Source: an uncultured Chitinophagales bacterium (lineage in GTDB: Bacteria > Bacteroidota > Bacteroidia > Chitinophagales > JAHDHT01). From it: a stretch of DNA of 37,391 nucleotides. A model generated the notes under the pieces. That model made no database searches, was not told the DNA's origin, and saw only the letters and a list, made by a program, of their open reading frames with translations. The stretch is from the NCBI GenBank assembly GCA_938023075.1, contig CALHDG010000020.1:1-37391 (forward strand), in the 5' to 3' direction. The translations under genes were made by a program, and so were the position numbers. Shown in pieces: positions 26,875 through 35,339 of this stretch. Position 1 is the stretch's first letter. Each line of letters begins with the position of its first letter.

Positions 26875-28032
26875 CTATATTGAAACTTTGTCAACCAAAC
26901 GCTTAGCAAGGTCTCTGCTATTCTCATCAGTAGCTAACAAATCAGCAATAGAAGGCTGACCGATAAAATTAACAGCCTCCATCGTTTGTTCAATTAAGGC
27001 AGGAATGGATAAAAAGGCTAACTCATCTTTCAAAAAAGCAGCAACGGCAATTTCGTTGGCAGCATTTAAAATACAAGGAACATTGCCCCCTTTTTCCATC
27101 GCTTGGTAGGCTAAAGTTAAACAATGGAAGGTGCTTTTGTCGGGTTGCTCAAAGCTTAGTTGAGGATAATCTAAAAAATTAAATCGTTTAAAACTGTTGT
27201 GTAAGCGGTTAGGGTAGGAGAGGGCATATTGAATGGGCAGCTTCATATCGGGCAAACCTAATTGGGCTTTCATTGAGCCATCTTGAAATTGAACAATAGA
27301 ATGAATAATTGATTGTGGGTGAACGATTACATCAATTTGATTGGCTTGCAAATTGAATAACCATTTGGCTTCAATCACTTCTAAGCCTTTGTTCATTAAA
27401 GTAGCAGAATCGATGGTAATTTTTGCGCCCATTTCCCAATTAGGATGTTTAAGTGCCTGCTCTTTTTTTACGGTAGATAAAAATGTACGGTCTTTTCCTC
27501 TAAAAGGTCCACCCGATGCAGTTAAGTATATTTTTTCAATAGCATTGCCGGTTTCCAAACATTGAAAAATAGCGGAATGTTCTGAATCAACAGGATATAT
27601 ATTGACTTGATGTTTTTTGGCTAAATTCATAATTATTTCACCGGCAACCACTAAGGTTTCTTTGTTGGCAAGGGCAATATCCTTTCCGTTTTCAATGGCT
27701 GTTACTGTAGGTGCTAAACCGGCAAAGCCTACTAATGCCGAGAGCACAATATCTACATTTGAATCACTAACAATTTCGAGCAAAGCCTCTTTTCCAGATA
27801 AAACAGTTGTTTCCTTAACTGAACTTTTTACTTCTGCATATTTTTCTTTATTAGTAATAGCAATTTTGTTAGGCTTAAATTGATGGCTTTGTTTAATTAA
27901 TAAATCGGCATTATTGTTGGCGGTTAAGGCATATACCTTAAATTGATCGGGAAATTGTTGGATAACTTCTAAGGCTTGTGTACCGATAGAGCCGGTGGCA
28001 CCGAGAATAGCAATATTTTTCCTTTTTTTGAT
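26875..28032 (-). CDS. dxr: 1-deoxy-D-xylulose-5-phosphate reductoisomerase without a standard start codon
   Basis: NADPH-dependent conversion of DXP to 2-C-methylerythritol-4-phosphate, first committed step of the MEP isoprenoid pathway, cytoplasmic. In frame the protein reads (I)KKRKNIAILGATGSIGTQALEVI from 28032, then all family motifs: PVDSEHSAIFQCL, ASGGPFRG, ITIDSATLMNKGLEVIEA (metal-binding acidic residues) and VHPQSIIHS. Total 385 residues, the normal length. No ATG, GTG or TTG exists in frame from the upstream stop (TAA at 28042-28044) to TTG 27783, which is deep inside the NADPH domain. An ATC (28030-28032) sits exactly where the family has Met. Either ATC (or a nearby ATT) is used, or there is a base or indel error next to an A7 run. 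Monocistronic here. Confidence 0.85.
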   Translation of the reverse strand: MKKRKNIAILGATGSIGTQALEVIQQFPDQFKVYALTANNNADLLIKQSHQFKPNKIAITNKEKYAEVKSSVKETTVLSGKEALLEIVSDSNVDIVLSALVGFAGLAPTVTAIENGKDIALANKETLVVAGEIIMNLAKKHQVNIYPVDSEHSAIFQCLETGNAIEKIYLTASGGPFRGKDRTFLSTVKKEQALKHPNWEMGAKITIDSATLMNKGLEVIEAKWLFNLQANQIDVIVHPQSIIHSIVQFQDGSMKAQLGLPDMKLPIQYALSYPNRLHNSFKRFNFLDYPQLSFEQPDKSTFHCLTLAYQAMEKGGNVPCILNAANEIAVAAFLKDELAFLSIPALIEQTMEAVNFIGQPSIADLLATDENSRDLAKRLVDKVSI

Positions 28033-28280
28033 TTGGTAATATTAAGAAGATTTTGCGGATGTTCAAATTCAATTGCCTCATTTTATTTTGACTGGCATTT
28101 TTTATTAATATACAGATTTTGAGGTAGGGATTAAAGGTAAAAGTTAATATTTTTCTACTTAACATAATATTAATTATAGGAAAATCATTTAAAATTTAGA
28201 ATTCAAACAGAATTGACCAAAAATATAAAAGTTTAACTTTATATTAAGTTAATTAAATTATTGATAATCAAAAATTTATA

Positions 28281-28320
28281 GCAATAAAAAAGTCCAGACA
28301 AGAAATTTCTTATCTGGACT
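28281..28320 (-). terminator. Rho-independent terminator of hsp20
   Basis: On the minus strand AGTCCAGA-TAAGAAATTTCTTG-TCTGGACT is an almost perfect palindrome (28291-28320, one mismatched pair) followed by TTTTTT, 36 nt after the hsp20 stop. Apart from this, the 28033-28355 stretch shows no gene. Confidence 0.88.
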
Positions 28321-28355
28321 GAATTTACTGATCTAATTAAATTTCATTAAGTAAT

Positions 28356-28802
28356 TTAAGCTATGGTAATACTTTTCTTTACGGCTTTCGCTTCTTCTTT
28401 TTTTGGTAATACAATACTTAAAATTCCATGGCTGTTGCTGGCAGAAATCAAACTGGCATCAACGGTTTCTGGTAACGTAAAGCTTCTTTTAAAGCTACTA
28501 AAGTTAAATTCTCTTCTGGTAAACTTTAAAGTTTCTTTGTTAGTGTCTGCTTCATTTTCTGTTGTTGCAACCTCTTTGCTAATGGTTAACAAATCATCAT
28601 TTACCTCAACATTAATTTCATCTTTAGCCACTCCTGGTACGGCTACTTCCACTACAAACTGATCTTCCTTTTCTACAATGTTAACAGGTGGTACAAACTT
28701 CGAGTTTGGTAAATCGTTCATTATTTTTGGTATATCTACATTAAAAATACCATCTAATAAACTGGCAAAATCATTTCTTGAATTTCTTTTTGTCATTCTC
28801 AT
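28356..28802 (-). CDS. Small heat-shock protein, Hsp20/alpha-crystallin family
   Basis: 148 residues. ATP-independent holdase chaperone in the cytoplasm. The alpha-crystallin domain (about 40-140) is recognised by PPVNIVEKEDQFVVEVAVPGVAKDEINVEVNDDLLTISKE, REFNFSSFKRSFTLPETVDASLISASNSHGILSIVLPKKEEA, and the C-terminal I-x-I motif ITI that docks between subunits. ATG 28802 or ATG 28796 could be used. Its promoter region has a sigma-54-like element and two upstream palindromes (separate entries), and a strong terminator follows, so it is a single-gene transcript. Confidence 0.95.
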   Translation of the reverse strand: MRMTKRNSRNDFASLLDGIFNVDIPKIMNDLPNSKFVPPVNIVEKEDQFVVEVAVPGVAKDEINVEVNDDLLTISKEVATTENEADTNKETLKFTRREFNFSSFKRSFTLPETVDASLISASNSHGILSIVLPKKEEAKAVKKSITIA

Positions 28803-28850
28803 ATTAATTATCGTTTTAAATTTTAAAATTTATTGTTTGATAAGCAATAG

Positions 28851-28867
28851 TTCAAATGTCGTTCCAA
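28851..28867 (-). promoter_or_regulatory. Sigma-54-like -24/-12 promoter of hsp20
   Basis: On the minus strand TTGGAACGACATTTGAA reads as TTGG at -24 and TTGA at -12, with GG-N10-GA spacing (consensus TGGCAC-N5-TTGCW). Transcription would begin near 28840, giving a leader of about 38-44 nt. Confidence 0.5.
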
Positions 28868-28920
28868 CGCAAAAAAAGCAACAGAAATGATAAAAAACCG
28901 GTCAAAATGAGAAAAATTTA

Positions 28921-28964
28921 TGACAATTTGTCAAAAATAAGTAAAATATAATGACAAAATGTCA
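28921..28964. promoter_or_regulatory. Pair of TGACA-N3-TGTCA palindromes upstream of hsp20
   Basis: TGACAATTTGTCA (28921-28933) and TGACAAAATGTCA (28952-28964) are spaced 31 bp centre to centre, about three helical turns. They lie roughly 80-125 bp upstream of the predicted hsp20 transcription start, where sigma-54 activator sites normally sit. The second overlaps the stop codon of the upstream secreted-protein gene. Confidence 0.55.
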
Positions 28965-29597
28965 CTGCAAAACAATCGAGCAAGGTTTTACAATATCGGC
29001 GGTAAAGTTGGTTAAAATTTTTACATGAAAGCCTTCATCTAAATGAATTTCATTATTAGCCAGGTAGCTAACATTTCCATCGGGCATATCTGCCGTAGAG
29101 GTGATTTTGTTAGAAGCCTGGTAGACATCTGAAATAACAATATTAGAATTTTGTTGTGTGTGAGTAATTGTACTTTGAGCACATTTAATTGGCGCATTGC
29201 AGTTAGCAAACAAAAACAAACTTTCTAAAATGGAAATTAAATTAGCCTCCATAGCAATAGAATTTTGCTGGGTATCGGTTATCGTAAAACCGATAGACCC
29301 AAATTGAAAATCACTTTCAGTAAAAAAATAAACAAAACCTTCACCGGCTCTCAAATTATTGGGTTCTACTGCTCCATTACCATTAAAAGTAACGTTGTAA
29401 ACACCGCTTCCACCGGTAACGTTTAAAATATTAATTTTTAAGCCTTTTTCTCCATTATAATAATCGCAACCCCAAACCAGTATGTTTTCATAAATTTCAT
29501 ACTCTACGTTTATAACATTTGTGTTGTTATTTGAATATAACAAATTTGTGAAAAATGAAATTACTATTAAGCATATAATCAGGTATGTACTATTCAT
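28962..29597 (-). CDS. Small secreted protein with 3-coathanger-stack-like C-terminus
   Basis: 211 residues with a signal peptide (MNSTYLIICLIVISFFTNLLYS). The N-terminal half has a beta-sandwich-like pattern (LKINILNVTGGSGVYNVTFNG). The C-terminal 60 residues, YQASNKITSTADMPDGNVSYLANNEIHLDEGFHVKILTNFTADIVKPC, follow the pattern of the '3-coathanger stack' domain found in many secreted Bacteroidota proteins. No T9SS or IPTL sorting signal is present. Function unknown. It is convergent with nothing and lies between the hsp20 promoter and the AlkB-like gene. Confidence 0.75.
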   Translation of the reverse strand: MNSTYLIICLIVISFFTNLLYSNNNTNVINVEYEIYENILVWGCDYYNGEKGLKINILNVTGGSGVYNVTFNGNGAVEPNNLRAGEGFVYFFTESDFQFGSIGFTITDTQQNSIAMEANLISILESLFLFANCNAPIKCAQSTITHTQQNSNIVISDVYQASNKITSTADMPDGNVSYLANNEIHLDEGFHVKILTNFTADIVKPCSIVLQ

Positions 29598-29645
29598 GAG
29601 TTGATATTACGTTAATTATATTTGTTAGGTTTCATAAAAACCAAA

Positions 29646-30239
29646 TTAGAATATTTTTCTAAATGTGAGATTAATTCGTTTATCTACTTTTTGCGCCGTT
29701 TTAGATAATTGATGTTTATAATAATGTTGTGTAGCTCCTTTCATCAATAATAAACTTCCGTGGGCTAATTTAATTTTTTGTCTGATTTTTTCGTTTTGCT
29801 TATTTTTTAAATGAAAAATCCTAGCCGCCCCAAAACTTACTGAAGCAATTACAGGGTTTTCTCCCAATTCTGGTTCATCATCAGCATGCCAGCCATTGCT
29901 ATCTTGCCCATGGCGGTATAAATTTGCCAAAACACTGCTAAAGGTATGTTGACAAAAGCTCTCTACTTTAGTTTTAATGTTTAATAAAGTGGGTGTCCAT
30001 AAGTTAGTTTTAAGTTTAATGTTAGAATAGCTGTAGTCAAAACCTTCATCTCCATAAAATGCTTGCAACCTGGGTACTGCATAAACTTTACCAAACATTT
30101 TTATAGAGTCTTGTTGCCATTTAATTTCTTTATATAGCATGTTTAACAAGGTATCCGCTTCTTGTGTATTAAAAAAATTAGAAACATAGCTTACGTTTGC
30201 CTTGGGTAAATTAAATTTCAACACATCTTCAGTCATCAT
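29646..30239 (-). CDS. AlkB-like 2-oxoglutarate/Fe(II) dioxygenase
   Basis: 197 residues, full length for the ABH2/ABH3-like bacterial group. Repairs N-alkylated bases (1-methyladenine, 3-methylcytosine) by oxidative demethylation. Active-site residues are visible: GWHADDEPELG (H118, D120) and H176 in YYKHQLSK coordinate iron; R188 and R194 in KRINLTFRKI bind 2-oxoglutarate. HGSLLLMKGATQHYY is the usual family segment. Start at ATG 30239 or the second ATG 30236. Monocistronic; separated from the metalloprotease by a diverged hairpin element. Confidence 0.93.
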   Translation of the reverse strand: MMTEDVLKFNLPKANVSYVSNFFNTQEADTLLNMLYKEIKWQQDSIKMFGKVYAVPRLQAFYGDEGFDYSYSNIKLKTNLWTPTLLNIKTKVESFCQHTFSSVLANLYRHGQDSNGWHADDEPELGENPVIASVSFGAARIFHLKNKQNEKIRQKIKLAHGSLLLMKGATQHYYKHQLSKTAQKVDKRINLTFRKIF

Positions 30240-30275
30240 TTAAATTTTAAAATAAATTTGTTATCTTTATAGTAG

Positions 30276-30442
30276 CTAAGGATTGATGAAAAAATAAATT
30301 GACTATTAATGATAAAGCAATTTTTTGATAGACGGGCTGAAAAATCTTATCTTATCTTGGTTGGGTTAAGAAAAGATTTTTTAACGAATTATATCAAAAA
30401 AAGAGCGGTCAGCATGTCAATACAATCTTTTTCATTCCTTGA
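30276..30442. repeat. MITE-like hairpin element, copy C (diverged)
   Basis: In reverse orientation to copies A and B. The left end CTAAGGATTGATGAAAAAAT and the segment CAATTTTTTGATAGACGGGC match the others; the right end is TTTTTCATTCCTTG. The centre differs in sequence, yet AAAAATCTT pairs with AAGATTTTT and TTTTTTGATA pairs with TATCAAAAAA, so the hairpin form is kept. Located directly before the first metalloprotease start codon (30455). Confidence 0.6.
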
Positions 30443-30454
30443 AAAGCTAATTTA

Positions 30455-32566
30455 ATGAAATCCTTTTTTTTGCCGCATATTATTTTTTTAATTTTTGTAA
30501 CGTTGCACGCAAGTTCGGCAAACAGAATTTGTAAAACTGGGGTATACAATAGTTTGTTACAAGATAATAGATTGAATGCCATAAGTATACAAAATGTTTT
30601 AAATCAAAAACATTTTTCCGATTCTATTTGTATTCCTGTAGTGATTCATAATGTTTATCATTTGCCAGAACAAAAAATTGACTATAAAACGGTAAAAGCC
30701 CAAATTGAAAGTCTTAATCAAGATTTTAACGCTACTAATGTAGATGTGGAAAAAGTAGCCCCCAATTTTAAATCATTAATAGCCAATGTAGCTTTTCGTT
30801 TTTTTCTAGTCAATAGAGATTTAGAGGGTAACGTTTTTGATGGGATTAACTACAAGCGAAGTGAAATTGACACTTTTAATATGAATCAATACCCTAATGT
30901 GAAATTACCATTAAGTGGCATTAAGCCTTGGAAACCTCGTGAATATGTTAATATATGGGTATGCAATTTAGAGGCTGGCATTTCAGGTTATGCCTCCTAC
31001 CCTGGCACAATGCCTAATGAGGATGGTATTGTAATCCATTATCAAAATTTTGGGAAAGAAAGTCGTACAGTTAAACCGCCTTTTCACTTGGGTAGAACCT
31101 TAACTCATGAGTTCGGTCATTTTTTTGGTTTAAAGCATTTATATGGGAATGAATTGAATAGCTGTGCAGATGATGATGGATTAGCTGATACTCCAAAAAC
31201 CAATAAGGCGTATAGGGGCTGTCCTCAACTTGGTGAAAACCGTAATGTTTGCAATGATCCTTATTCAAAACAAGATATGGTGCAAAACTTTATGAATCAT
31301 GCTAATGATGATTGTATTCATATGTTCACCCAAAACCAAAAAGCATTGATGCAATATCATTTAATGCAACATAGAAATATGTTAATTCATCAAAATTGTT
31401 GGATAGAAAGCAATTATACAGCTGTTGATGCTTCTATACGAATTCATACAAAACCTATTGTAATCTGCAACCTCTCCCCTACTCTACAACTTGATATTTG
31501 TAATCATGGATTAACAGATATTCATTCATTTAAAATTGAAAATACAATAAGTAATTCTGTTTTAGAGAACATGCATATCACTCCAAATGAATGCATTACT
31601 TATGAGTTAGTGCTAAGTAACATAGCTAATCAACAAGATATTACCGTTCAATTGACACAGGTAAATGGTTTAGCTAATGAATTTAATATTAAAAACAATT
31701 CTGATACCGCTACATTTAAATTTTTATCGCAAGCAAATTTTCCCTTTAAAGAAAATTTTATGACTGACCCGCAATGGATAACTCATACTACTAATGAAGA
31801 AGATACATCCGATAAAATATGGGTTTTAGAAAACCCTGCTGATTTAAATAGTGGTTGTTATACTATAAACAAATTAGGAGTTAAATCTACTCAACAAGTT
31901 CATTTACTACACCTGCCCTATTTTAATCTTGCTGAAATTTCAGCCAATAGCAAAAATGAAAATCTGAACCTCTGCCTTGATTTTGATTATGCTTATTTTG
32001 CATCCAACATACAAGAATTCAGCCAGGTGGATGGTATGATTGTCGAATATGCTTCCGTTTGTTCACCCGATAGTTATCTCACTATCTGGGAAAAATGGGG
32101 TAAAGATTTAGAAACGACATTGTACGACTCCAATACAACTAACTTTCCAGCATCAAATAATTGGCAAACTGTTCATCAAAATCTACCTATACAAGCAGAT
32201 CAGCATGATGAATTACTCTTTAGAATTCAATTCATTTTGAATAGCAGTAATACTTTTTTTATTGATAATTTTTCATTCAAATTTTGTGAAAGTATTCCGT
32301 TAAACATTCAAAATTATTTAACCGAACATTACGCCGGTGTTTTTCCAAATCCTTCTTTTGATGGGCAGTTTCACTTATACAGTGCCAATCCTAAAAATTT
32401 ACCAATTAATGTTGAAGTATTTGATGCTTTCGGTCAAACTATTGATCAATTTCAGTTTCAAAAGCACTACCCACTTCACTTAAATCACTTTCCAAATGGC
32501 TGTTATTTTATCAAAATGCAATTTGAAGGTCAAATCTTGAGTAAAAAACTTATTTTATCAAAATAA
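30455..32566 (+). CDS. Secreted M43-type zinc metalloprotease with T9SS C-terminal sorting domain
   Basis: 703 residues. Signal peptide 1-22. The catalytic domain has HEFGHFFGLKH (H218, E219, H222, H228; HExxHxxGxxH) and the Met-turn region QNFMNHANDDC, as in the cytophagalysin/PAPP-A group (M43). A C-rich insert (NSCADDDGLADTP…CPQLG) precedes the Met-turn. Residues about 320-440 look like a CARDB-type Ig domain and 455-600 like a MAM-type jelly roll. The C-terminal 75 residues (VFPNPSFDGQFHLY … GCYFIKMQFEGQILSKKLILSK) are a T9SS type A sorting domain, so the protein is exported through the outer membrane and attached or released. Tandem with a diverged paralogue 56 nt downstream. Confidence 0.92.
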   Translation: MKSFFLPHIIFLIFVTLHASSANRICKTGVYNSLLQDNRLNAISIQNVLNQKHFSDSICIPVVIHNVYHLPEQKIDYKTVKAQIESLNQDFNATNVDVEKVAPNFKSLIANVAFRFFLVNRDLEGNVFDGINYKRSEIDTFNMNQYPNVKLPLSGIKPWKPREYVNIWVCNLEAGISGYASYPGTMPNEDGIVIHYQNFGKESRTVKPPFHLGRTLTHEFGHFFGLKHLYGNELNSCADDDGLADTPKTNKAYRGCPQLGENRNVCNDPYSKQDMVQNFMNHANDDCIHMFTQNQKALMQYHLMQHRNMLIHQNCWIESNYTAVDASIRIHTKPIVICNLSPTLQLDICNHGLTDIHSFKIENTISNSVLENMHITPNECITYELVLSNIANQQDITVQLTQVNGLANEFNIKNNSDTATFKFLSQANFPFKENFMTDPQWITHTTNEEDTSDKIWVLENPADLNSGCYTINKLGVKSTQQVHLLHLPYFNLAEISANSKNENLNLCLDFDYAYFASNIQEFSQVDGMIVEYASVCSPDSYLTIWEKWGKDLETTLYDSNTTNFPASNNWQTVHQNLPIQADQHDELLFRIQFILNSSNTFFIDNFSFKFCESIPLNIQNYLTEHYAGVFPNPSFDGQFHLYSANPKNLPINVEVFDAFGQTIDQFQFQKHYPLHLNHFPNGCYFIKMQFEGQILSKKLILSK

Positions 32567-32622
32567 AAAAGTAACTCCTTCGCTTAATAATAGGTATAAA
32601 ATTAATCAAAACAATAATCACC

Positions 32623-34800
32623 ATGTTTAGGTACATTACATATGTTTTCGTTTTCGCTTTGACATTTCAATACACTATAGTATTAGCACTGGGTGAAGTT
32701 GAAAGATGCAGTACAGAAAAATATATGCAACTTCAATTAGCTAATAATCCGAAATTACTAACAAAAATCGATGAAAATGATCAAGCTGCGAAAGATTGGC
32801 TGGTCAATCAGAAAGAAAGAGGCGCATATTTTAAAACTAATCAATCAATTATTACTATTCCGGTAGTTGTGCACATTTTATATAATGAAAATGCACCCGA
32901 AGATAATTTGTCTATGGAACAAATTTTATCTCAAATTGAGGTATTAAATCAAGATTATCAGTTGCGGAATCCGGACCGGAATAATATACCAGAAATTTTT
33001 CAAGATGTAGCCGCAAATATTGATATTGCATTTTGCCTGGCTTCTCGCGACCCTAATGGAGCTTTTACCGATGGCGTTACCCGTACGAAGTTACCCGCAG
33101 ATCTAATTACTTTTACTTTAGAGGATGATCAGATAAAACGCCCCGAATTAGGTGGGGTAGCTCCCTGGAGTAGAGATCATTATTTAAACATTTGGGTAGG
33201 CAGATTAGAAGAAGATGTATTGGGTTATTCTTCATCGCCAGGTTTTAGTGCTAGTATTGATGGTGTTGCCATTAGCACTCGTTATTTTGGTAAAGGTAGT
33301 CAATTTAACTTACATCCATCTTACAATAGAGGCAGAACAACCACACATGAAATAGGACATTGGTTAGGCTTAAGACATACTTGGGGTGCCAGCGAAGAAA
33401 ATGGCTGTAATTTTGATGATGGTATTGAAGATACGCCTAATAGTGCAGCACCCTATTATGATTGTCCTTTACTGTCTAATTCTGTAAGTTGTGATTCACA
33501 AGATATGACCATGAATTTTATGGAATACGTGAACGATGTATGTATGTATATGTTTACCAATGGACAAAAAGAACGGATATTGAGTGTACTCAATACTACA
33601 CGCAGTTCATTGTTCGATTCGAAAGCTTGCCAAAATATGAGTGCAGAGGTGGATGCCAGCATCAGTGTAAAAAGTATTGAAGAAAATTATTGCGGAAGCA
33701 GTTATCCTTTAGAAATTGATATTACCAATGTAGGGCAAAATTTAATTGAAACCATTAATATTGAGTACCGGGTAAATAATGGCAATAATTTTAGCTTTGA
33801 AAAAACACTTAGTCTTAGCCCAAGAGAAGTAGAAACTTTATTGCTTGCTACCATAAACATTGCCGGCGAAAACTTGATTGAAGTAGTGATAACCTTAGTT
33901 AACGGCACCCAAGATCAAAACATTGAAAATAACGATATTACTTTTTCAGTTGTTACGCCAGCTTTTGCAACAATACCATTAACCGAAGGTTTTGAAGGTT
34001 CTAACCGTTTTGAACAAGATGGTTGGAGAAATAATAATGTTGACCAGGATAATTTTCAATGGCAAATTTCTGACCAGTATGGTGCACCACCTAGTGGTAA
34101 CGGTAGTTTGATCTATAATAATTTTTCAGGCGATTCTATCAACAACCCTCGTAATACGCTCGATCATTTAATTACGCCTGCCTTAGATTTAGGGAATGCT
34201 GTTGCGGTTAATTTTTCGTTTGACCGGGCATATGCCAGATATGATGCTCAGTTGTTTGATGGCTTAAGTTTGTCGTACTCTACCGATTGTGGCAATTCGT
34301 GGGAACAATTTTGGTTTAAAGAAAACACCGATTTAGCTACCTTTCCTTTTGATGCAGACGATGGCAATCCTTTTTTTCCAGCAACGGAAGATTGGGAAGT
34401 AGAATCGATTGACTTAAATCAATTAGCTGGAGAAAAAGAAGTGTTGTTTAGAATTACCAATATATCTGGTTGGGGGCAACTATTGTGGCTTGATAATGTT
34501 AACATCACCGCTATGCTAACCAATGTTTCAACCTATATTATCAATCAAGGAATACAACTTTATCCCAATCCTACAAATGATGGTTTGGTAAATGTAGCCA
34601 TTGAAAATGAACAACATCAATTTGAACAACTCAACATTTACAATACGTTTGGACAAATGATTGTTGAAGAAACGCTCCATCCAACTACAAAAAATATACA
34701 TTTAAATTTAAGCGATCAGCCTAATGGAATTTATATAGTTAATATTTTGAATAAAGATGGATTTCATAGTGTGCAACGTTTGGTGATATCGAAAGATTAA
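32623..34800 (+). CDS. Secreted M43-type zinc metalloprotease with T9SS C-terminal sorting domain (paralogue)
   Basis: 725 residues with the same architecture as its upstream neighbour: signal peptide, propeptide-like segment, HEIGHWLGLRH (H242, E243, H246, H252), NFMEYVNDVCMYMF Met-turn, CARDB-like Ig (ISVKSIEENYCGSSYPLEIDITNVGQN), jelly-roll region ending LWLDNVNI, and a T9SS type A domain (LYPNPTNDGLVNVAIEN … GIYIVNILNKDGFHSVQRLVISKD). Start at ATG 32623. Probably transcribed with the upstream gene; the terminator-like hairpin after the stop closes the pair. Extracellular protein degradation is the expected role; the specific substrate is unknown. Confidence 0.93.
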   Translation: MFRYITYVFVFALTFQYTIVLALGEVERCSTEKYMQLQLANNPKLLTKIDENDQAAKDWLVNQKERGAYFKTNQSIITIPVVVHILYNENAPEDNLSMEQILSQIEVLNQDYQLRNPDRNNIPEIFQDVAANIDIAFCLASRDPNGAFTDGVTRTKLPADLITFTLEDDQIKRPELGGVAPWSRDHYLNIWVGRLEEDVLGYSSSPGFSASIDGVAISTRYFGKGSQFNLHPSYNRGRTTTHEIGHWLGLRHTWGASEENGCNFDDGIEDTPNSAAPYYDCPLLSNSVSCDSQDMTMNFMEYVNDVCMYMFTNGQKERILSVLNTTRSSLFDSKACQNMSAEVDASISVKSIEENYCGSSYPLEIDITNVGQNLIETINIEYRVNNGNNFSFEKTLSLSPREVETLLLATINIAGENLIEVVITLVNGTQDQNIENNDITFSVVTPAFATIPLTEGFEGSNRFEQDGWRNNNVDQDNFQWQISDQYGAPPSGNGSLIYNNFSGDSINNPRNTLDHLITPALDLGNAVAVNFSFDRAYARYDAQLFDGLSLSYSTDCGNSWEQFWFKENTDLATFPFDADDGNPFFPATEDWEVESIDLNQLAGEKEVLFRITNISGWGQLLWLDNVNITAMLTNVSTYIINQGIQLYPNPTNDGLVNVAIENEQHQFEQLNIYNTFGQMIVEETLHPTTKNIHLNLSDQPNGIYIVNILNKDGFHSVQRLVISKD

Positions 34801-34848
34801 GTTTTTGTTCTATTGCGGTTTTTAAACTACCCCGACCTTTTTCTTTAG

Positions 34849-34886
34849 AAAAAGCCCACCTACCGATGTGTCGGTACAGGCTTTTC
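34849..34886 (+). terminator. Two-tier hairpin after the metalloprotease pair
   Basis: AAAAGCC (34850-34856) pairs with GGCTTTT (34879-34885), and inside it TACCGA pairs with TCGGTA around a TGTG loop. The 3' arm ends in TTTT. Located 50 nt after the stop codon; it could act on both strands. Confidence 0.55.
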
Positions 34887-35130
34887 AAAATTTATAGGGG
34901 AATTATTTCGGCTTACCTTATATAATATAAATCTGCTTCCATTAAGATGGTAGGTGTTCCATTTTTTTAACTAAATGGTTTTAGAAGAAAGAATTCAATT
35001 AAACAACTTAACTATAAGTTGTTTTTTATGAAGAACTGAAGAATGCATTGGTATTTTCATCTTTTCGACATGTTTATCAGAGAAGTTAGTGTTTTCTTGT
35101 TTTTGATTGTTGGTTTTTATTGTTGTTTTA

Positions 35131-35270
35131 CGAAGAACCGAAGTTTATAAATTAGCCCCGATTGCAGCGGTTATGCCATTTCGAGTGGCTTTTTGTCGCG
35201 CAGGCAAATGGCATTTGAGCGGAAAGCGGGACCCACCTTATTATAAAGCCACAAGTTCTCGCTTCAAAAA
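35131..35270 (+). repeat. Structured RNA-like intergenic repeat, copy 2 (Flavo-1-like)
   Basis: Same element and orientation as at 26658. AGCCCCGATTGCAGCGGTTATGCCATTT (35154-35181) and AAATGGCATTTGAGCGGAAAGCGGG (35206-35230) are identical to copy 1 while the apical loop differs. CGAAG (35131) and CTTC with an A-run (35262) again frame it. Weaker similarity extends upstream (TTCGACAtGTTTATCAgAG near 35065 versus 26593). The gene-free region 34801-35339 holds only this and the two-tier hairpin. Confidence 0.6.
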
Positions 35271-35339
35271 AAATAATTCGATAGTGTTAACTAATTTATT
35301 GTTTAGATAAACTTGTGCATCTTTCTTATTGGATACTTG

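Noticed and set aside
27938-28165. Minus-strand 75-codon frame over the dxr 5' region
   Set aside because: It runs in another frame through the conserved dxr N-terminus and has no recognisable features. It matters only as the frame that an indel in the A-run would join to dxr.
26567-35310. Two short plus-strand frames (26567-26770 and 35107-35310) that share a CxAGKWHLSGKRD peptide
   Set aside because: The shared peptide comes from translating the structured RNA-like repeat present at both sites; outside the repeat the frames are unrelated.
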